Assembly: GCA_003649495.1 (NCBI GenBank)
Contig: QMRZ01000067.1
Coordinates: forward strand, 1 to 7,866
DNA: 7,866 bases
Direction: 5' to 3'
Source of the DNA: Thermoprotei archaeon
GTDB lineage: Archaea; Thermoproteota; Thermoprotei; Thermofilales; Thermofilaceae
The notes beneath the pieces are model-generated. The model saw only the letters and a program-made list of their open reading frames with translations. It had not been told where the DNA came from and did no database searches. Shown here in pieces: positions 5,805 to 7,866 of the stretch (positions are counted from its first letter, which is position 1; every line of letters starts with the position of its first letter). The translations under genes were made by a program, and so were the position numbers.

Positions 5805-7826
5805 TCAGGGGGTAACGATGTAGTATATCTCGAGCTCGAGGTTCGACCAGCCCGACACCTTCTTGACGGCCCCCGAGAGGAGCTTGAGATCCTCCTTGGA
5901 TATCGGCGTGGCGTAGAGCTCGCCAGGCGACACCATCACGCCCACTCGCACAACCGGCCTATCCCCCACCATCTCGCTGCTGCACACGACCCTGCCCGTC
6001 TCGAGGCCCAGGAAGTTAGCCACCAGGTGACACGCCACCTCCTCACACTCGCTCAGCCTGAGCCTGTAGACTATAGTCTGGTAGACGTAAGCGCTCTGGA
6101 ACACCGTGTACATCAGGGCTACCACGACGAAGCAGGCTGCGGCTATCCTGCCCTTATACCTCGACACTCTCCTCCAAAGCGCTATCAACAGGTTGACCCC
6201 GGCGAACACTAGGGTGAGGGCTAGGTATGCCCTGGGGTAGCAGTAGGCGGAGTACCTCGCGGTGAAGGAGAGCCACAAGACAGCAGCCGAGGTCGCGAGC
6301 GCCGTTAATCCCCTAGCCGAGGCACCCTCCTCCATCCTCTTAGATGCTGCATATAGCCACGCTAACAGCGAGAGCAGCAGCGCTATGTCAAGAGCCGCCT
6401 CGCTCAACCCATTCAAGCTGAGAGCTGCGGCCCTCACAAGCTCAGCCGCCCCGCCCACCACAGCCGCCAGGGCTAGCGTGGCATTACTGGATAGGAGCAT
6501 TGTGAAGGCCGCCAGAATAGCGAGTGGCAGAAGGGCGTAGTACAGGGTCATGTGCAGGATCCCCCTCAGGTAGGCCTTGGCCGAACCTAAGCCCATCGTC
6601 GAAGGCCTAATGTCCAATATCAGGTTTACCCAGAGTGCTAGCAGGCCTAGCAAGTAGCCCACTACATCGCTGTAATCCCCCCTTAACACGTCGTCCCTAA
6701 GCCTCCTGAACGCGGACTTCAGGAAGTCTGCCATCAGAGGAGCCAGGACGTAGATCCTAGCGACTAAGACGGATGAGGCCTCTAGGGCGATCACGTTCAG
6801 CGTGAGCAGCGAGAGAGCGCCGAACGTTATCCCCACCTCTGCCAGGGCCAGGCCTATGCCTATCGTCGCGGCTGGCGGGATGAGCGCTATGGCTATGGCC
6901 GCCCCCACGAGCGTGCTCAAATCTCTGCGACCGCCTATGCTGGCGAGCGCCCCCGCCACGCCAGCCCCAACAGCTATCCCCAGATCACTTATGTTAGGCC
7001 TAGCCCTGGCCTCTATAGCGGGGTTGACCACTACCGGGTAGAACCTGGCCACCAGGAGGGTCGTCAAGTACGCTACGGATACTGAGAGGAACATCATCCA
7101 CAGCAGCCTCTTAAGCCCGCTCCAGAATATCGTGTACCCGTCCACCACTCCAGTCTGCTCTTCCCTGAAGGCCAGGCCTATAGCTGAGCCAACCACGATC
7201 AGCAGCACTGGCGAGACTATCATTGAGCCGATGAGGGCTACGACGTTGTTAGCTAACAGGGCCACCGCGGCCATGAACGATGCTGTGACGAGGAGGAGGT
7301 ATGACCTGAAGCTGGGCCTAACCATCCCCACGGCCTCCCTCAGCAGCTCCCTCAAGTTGCCAGCCATCCTGGTCGCGTACTTCTCTAAGTCCTCCGGCCG
7401 GGCCCCCAGCACGAGCCCCAGGTTGGAGATCCAGGTGTCAGTGCTGGCGACGTATAGGGGGAAGACTACAAGGAGAACGGCGGGGAGGATGAAGCTGGCA
7501 AGTATCACCCTGGTCCAGAAGCTATACACAACTCCCGGGTCGAGGTTGAGGTAGGAGTCGAAGCTCTTGAGCGCCTGCGACACAATGCCGAGACTCGCCT
7601 CCTCCCCCCTTAGGCCCCTCCAACACTCCTCGAGCTCCTGCGAAATCTGGGCGTAGAGGCTGGCAGCACAGCTATAGTTCCCCCTCTTCACGCAGGTCAC
7701 GAGCTGGTGGAGCTGCAGCTTCAACTTGATAGCCCTGTGGGAGAACTCCTCATACTGCTGGGGGAGCAGGTACCTAGCCTTCTCCAGGGAGATAGTGAAC
7801 TCCGTCACCCCCTCGCGCAGCGTCAT
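5805..7826 (-). CDS. Polytopic membrane protein with DUF389 core and extended N- and C-terminal parts
   Basis: This 673-residue membrane protein has an unknown biochemical role. The DUF389 core (TIGR00341-like, about 172-358) is recognisable by NNVVALIGSMIVSPVLL (193-209), RPNISDLGIAVGAGVAGALAS (276-296), IAIALIPPAATIGIGLALA (311-329) and LTLNVIALEASSVLVARI (341-358). Before the core come a mostly helical soluble region (1-100), one TM (about 106-126) and a short linker. After it come at least six further hydrophobic segments (about 389-404, 424-446, 478-494, 505-522, 533-551, 560-582) and a soluble alpha/beta tail (about 590-673). DUF389 proteins are often shorter, so the extra helices are notable. 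Six of eight cysteines sit in the two soluble ends (45, 53, 68; 594, 599, 615). ATG 7826 is the first possible start after an in-frame TAA (7857-7859) and has a good ribosome site. No promoter is visible in the 40 bp available, so the gene may belong to an operon coming from the right. Confidence 0.85.
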   Translation of the reverse strand: MTLREGVTEFTISLEKARYLLPQQYEEFSHRAIKLKLQLHQLVTCVKRGNYSCAASLYAQISQELEECWRGLRGEEASLGIVSQALKSFDSYLNLDPGVVYSFWTRVILASFILPAVLLVVFPLYVASTDTWISNLGLVLGARPEDLEKYATRMAGNLRELLREAVGMVRPSFRSYLLLVTASFMAAVALLANNVVALIGSMIVSPVLLIVVGSAIGLAFREEQTGVVDGYTIFWSGLKRLLWMMFLSVSVAYLTTLLVARFYPVVVNPAIEARARPNISDLGIAVGAGVAGALASIGGRRDLSTLVGAAIAIALIPPAATIGIGLALAEVGITFGALSLLTLNVIALEASSVLVARIYVLAPLMADFLKSAFRRLRDDVLRGDYSDVVGYLLGLLALWVNLILDIRPSTMGLGSAKAYLRGILHMTLYYALLPLAILAAFTMLLSSNATLALAAVVGGAAELVRAAALSLNGLSEAALDIALLLSLLAWLYAASKRMEEGASARGLTALATSAAVLWLSFTARYSAYCYPRAYLALTLVFAGVNLLIALWRRVSRYKGRIAAACFVVVALMYTVFQSAYVYQTIVYRLRLSECEEVACHLVANFLGLETGRVVCSSEMVGDRPVVRVGVMVSPGELYATPISKEDLKLLSGAVKKVSGWSNLELEIYYIVTP

Positions 7827-7832
7827 CCCGTC

Positions 7833-7856
7833 GCCCTCCTCGCGGGGCAGGAGGGC
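7833..7856 (-). promoter_or_regulatory. Perfect 8-bp inverted repeat holding the Shine-Dalgarno site of the DUF389 gene
   Basis: On the - strand GCCCTCCT (7856-7849) and AGGAGGGC (7840-7833) are exact complements around an 8-base loop. The 3' arm contains GGAGG, which ends eight bases before the ATG at 7826 and is the only good ribosome binding site. In RNA the arms would form a GC-rich stem that hides the ribosome site. The pairing is seen directly; a regulatory role is inference, since a pyrimidine-rich stretch opposite a Shine-Dalgarno site can arise by chance in GC-rich DNA. Confidence 0.5.
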
Positions 7857-7866
7857 TTACGCGCTA

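Noticed and set aside
5787..5806. Small GAGC/GCTC inverted repeats as a bidirectional terminator
   Set aside because: Stems of only four base pairs and no T-run on either strand.
5829..5840. 12-bp perfect palindrome CTCGAGCTCGAG
   Set aside because: It encodes the repeated Leu-Glu-Leu-Glu pair near the C-terminus of the DUF389 protein; two identical codon pairs explain it without a binding site.
5840..5848. GGTTCGACC, resembling the T loop of a tRNA
   Set aside because: No matching acceptor, D or anticodon stems were found around it, and it lies inside conserved-looking coding sequence.
6802..7554. Two open frames (79 and 140 codons) on the + strand opposite the DUF389 core
   Set aside because: Both are antisense to the conserved DUF389 motifs and show no family features or ribosome site; they reflect codon bias of the real gene.
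7857..7859. TAA on the - strand as the stop of an upstream gene
   Set aside because: Only two codons before it lie within the window, too few to support a coding region; noted only as an in-frame stop that fixes the DUF389 start.
1..7866. CRISPR array, insertion sequence, prophage or defence system
   Set aside because: No direct repeat-spacer pattern, terminal repeats, transposase, nuclease or phage protein is seen; all genes are of chromosomal housekeeping or transport type with similar composition.

Overview
The window looks like a piece of a GC-rich archaeal chromosome, most likely from a thermophilic member of the Thermoproteota (crenarchaeal or korarchaeal side). The reasons are AGG/AGA-dominated arginine codons, frequent ATA isoleucine codons, GTG and TTG starts, a TATA box instead of -10/-35 elements, a TrmB-family regulator, and a CARDB-repeat ectodomain protein next to an ABC-2 exporter. 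The genus cannot be fixed from the sequence. No tRNA, rRNA, CRISPR array, insertion sequence or phage gene was seen. Coding density is very high: the largest gap between genes is 62 bp.

Layout, left to right. (1) 1-476, + strand: the C-terminal 157 residues of a biotin protein ligase (BirA type), whose start lies outside the window. (2) 445-1200, - strand: a 251-residue TrmB-family transcriptional regulator whose 3' end overlaps the ligase gene by 32 bp. (3) 1201-1262: a short divergent promoter region with one TATA element and a perfect 9-bp inverted repeat that runs over the start codon of the next gene. (4) 1263-5787, + strand: a tight three-gene operon of an ABC ATPase, an ABC-2 type permease (13-bp overlap), and an 824-residue secreted, membrane-anchored protein made of about seven CARDB-like beta-sandwich repeats (2-bp gap). 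(5) 5788-5804: a 17-bp convergent junction. (6) 5805-7826, - strand: a 673-residue polytopic membrane protein with a DUF389 core and unusual N- and C-terminal extensions. Its ribosome binding site lies in one arm of a perfect 8-bp inverted repeat (7833-7856).

Working model (inference): the ATPase and permease each dimerise to form an exporter. The CARDB protein, anchored by a C-terminal helix, stands outside the membrane as an accessory or stalk. The divergently transcribed TrmB-type protein is the obvious candidate regulator of the operon, and perhaps of itself, through the inverted repeat. The substrate is unknown. The biotin ligase and the DUF389 protein are probably neighbours by position only.

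The most interesting material is the regulator/exporter/CARDB unit with its operator-like repeat, and the extended DUF389 protein with its possible ribosome-site hairpin.
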